A program made the position numbers and the translations under genes. 64,000 nt of DNA from Symbiodinium natans. Its lineage: Eukaryota; Sar; Dinophyceae; Suessiales; Symbiodiniaceae. Location of the stretch: contig CAJNDS010002118.1 in assembly GCA_905221605.1 (NCBI GenBank), forward strand, positions 1 through 64,000, read 5' to 3'. Positions 63,461-64,000 of this stretch are shown piece by piece. The number at the start of each line of letters is the position of its first letter. The stretch's first letter is position 1. Under the pieces are notes generated by a model. That model saw only the letters and a program-made list of their open reading frames with translations, had not been told where the DNA came from and did no database searches.

Positions 63461-63829
63461 GGGTTTAGGGTTTAGGTTTAGGGTTTAGGGTTTAGGGTTT
63501 AGGGTTTAGGGTTTAGGGTTTAGGGTTTAGGGTTTAGGGTTAAGGGTTTAGGGTTTAGGGTTTAGGGTTTAGGGTTTAGGGTTTAGGCCTAGGGTTTAGG
63601 GTTTAGGTCTATTTAGGGTTTAGGGTTTAGGGTTAAACCTTCGTATTGTGTATCATGAAAAATGTGCTGTACGATACACCACTGGATGGCACTGTGTAAG
63701 TTTACGGCCACGTCCAGCCCCTCAAATTGTCAACTCCGAACCTTCAAGGCCCTAACCCTAAACCCTAAACCCTAAACAGCCCTAAACCCTAAACCCTAAA
63801 CCCCAAACCCTAAACCCTAAACAGTTTAG

Positions 63830-63905
63830 GAGGAGCCGGGGACGCCGTGGGTGCGAGGTGTCGCTTTCGAAGTACTGACTCCCTCGGACACTTCCCAAGA
63901 CGAAG
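63830..63905 (+). CDS. Candidate exon with canonical splice sites
   Basis: Acceptor CCCTAAACAGTTTAG, built on the array, then EEPGTPWVRGVAFEVLTPSD TSQDE, then donor AAG|GTATGT. Good protein text and both sites. Product unknown; belongs to a + strand gene that continues beyond the window or in neighbouring islands. Confidence 0.5.
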
Positions 63906-64000
63906 GTATGTTAGGGTTTTTCTAGGGTCTAGGGTTTAGGGTTTATCCTCTCTAGGGCTTAGGGCTTAGGGTTTCGGGTTGAGGGTCTGGGGCTTAGGGC

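Larger units (their letters stand above)
14160..63990. repeat. Field of interstitial TTTAGGG / CCCTAAA arrays
   Basis: From 14.16 kb to the end, well over a hundred short arrays of the plant/algal-type telomere heptamer occur in both orientations. They are separated mostly by 60-300 bp of other sequence. The longest perfect runs include 59,695-59,921, 28,022-28,140, 17,011-17,100 and 37,199-37,325. Degenerate units (TTCAGGG, GTGTAGG, CTTAGGG) are common. Arrays tend to face each other: CCCTAAA to the left and TTTAGGG to the right of exon-like islands. Where no exon, foldback element or other feature is listed, I see only these arrays and non-coding spacer. Confidence 0.97.

Noticed and set aside
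14160-63990. The window as a chromosome end
   Set aside because: Arrays occur in both orientations, are short, and are separated by exons and transposons; no terminal run at either edge.
14160-63990. CRISPR-like array (short repeats with unique spacers)
   Set aside because: Repeats are telomere heptamers of variable number, spacers vary widely in length and contain exons; eukaryotic context.
1-64000. Dinoflagellate spliced-leader relics, rRNA or tRNA genes
   Set aside because: No convincing spliced-leader 3' core, cloverleaf or rRNA core sequence was found on reading both strands; a computed search could still find degenerate copies.

Overview
The window looks like nuclear DNA of a repeat-rich alga, most likely a dinoflagellate of the Symbiodiniaceae/Suessiales kind. 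The reasons are TTTAGGG-type telomere repeats scattered through roughly 50 kb, many small exons, mobile-element proteins of types I recall from dinoflagellate genomes, and a LINE with a restriction-like endonuclease. The species call is inference. No rRNA, tRNA, CRISPR array, bacterial operon or clear dinoflagellate spliced-leader relic was seen.

Region 1 (about 1-8,400, + strand) has coding character throughout but is broken into many frames by probable short introns and some frameshifts. In order it shows an unknown acidic N-terminal part, a P-loop/D5-like ATPase region, a block with motifs resembling a DNA-polymerase palm, a papain/OTU-like cysteine peptidase signature, a C2H2 zinc finger, and a MULE-like DDE transposase (D76, D157, E342) with a Cys/His-rich tail. 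Replication, processing and transposition modules in one co-oriented unit suggest a large self-synthesizing DNA transposon. This is the best candidate for an undescribed system.

Region 2 (about 8,400-14,100) holds duplicated segments (8,404-8,880 and 11,427-11,920), two tandem duplications, a long ACT/ACG trinucleotide array, and minisatellites with periods of about 62 and 27 bp.

Region 3 (about 14,160 to the end) is a field of short TTTAGGG/CCCTAAA arrays. Islands of about 50-150 bp between them read as exons. The clearest set, on the minus strand from about 42.6 to 36.5 kb, reads in order as a prolyl 4-hydroxylase-like 2-oxoglutarate/Fe(II) dioxygenase. In gene sense the introns start with G-rich TTTAGGG repeats and end with C-rich CCCTAAA repeats, so their ends could pair as hairpins and the repeats may help supply splice signals. 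Other islands, including a start codon with a signal peptide at 54.3 kb, suggest more genes, mostly on the minus strand. At many islands both strands are open, so strand is often uncertain.

The introns have collected other insertions: a 5'-truncated LINE (48,919-51,168) inside a palindromic MITE with an 11-bp target-site duplication, at least four foldback/MITE families, transposon protein remnants (16.4-16.9 kb and 31.1-31.5 kb), AT-rich islands, and homogeneous arrays of variant telomere units (TTTTGGGG, TTTAGGGG, TTAGGGG). Two copies of one repeat (16,316 and 60,947) differ by exactly nine 7-bp telomere units, which shows an insertion with a TTTAG junction.
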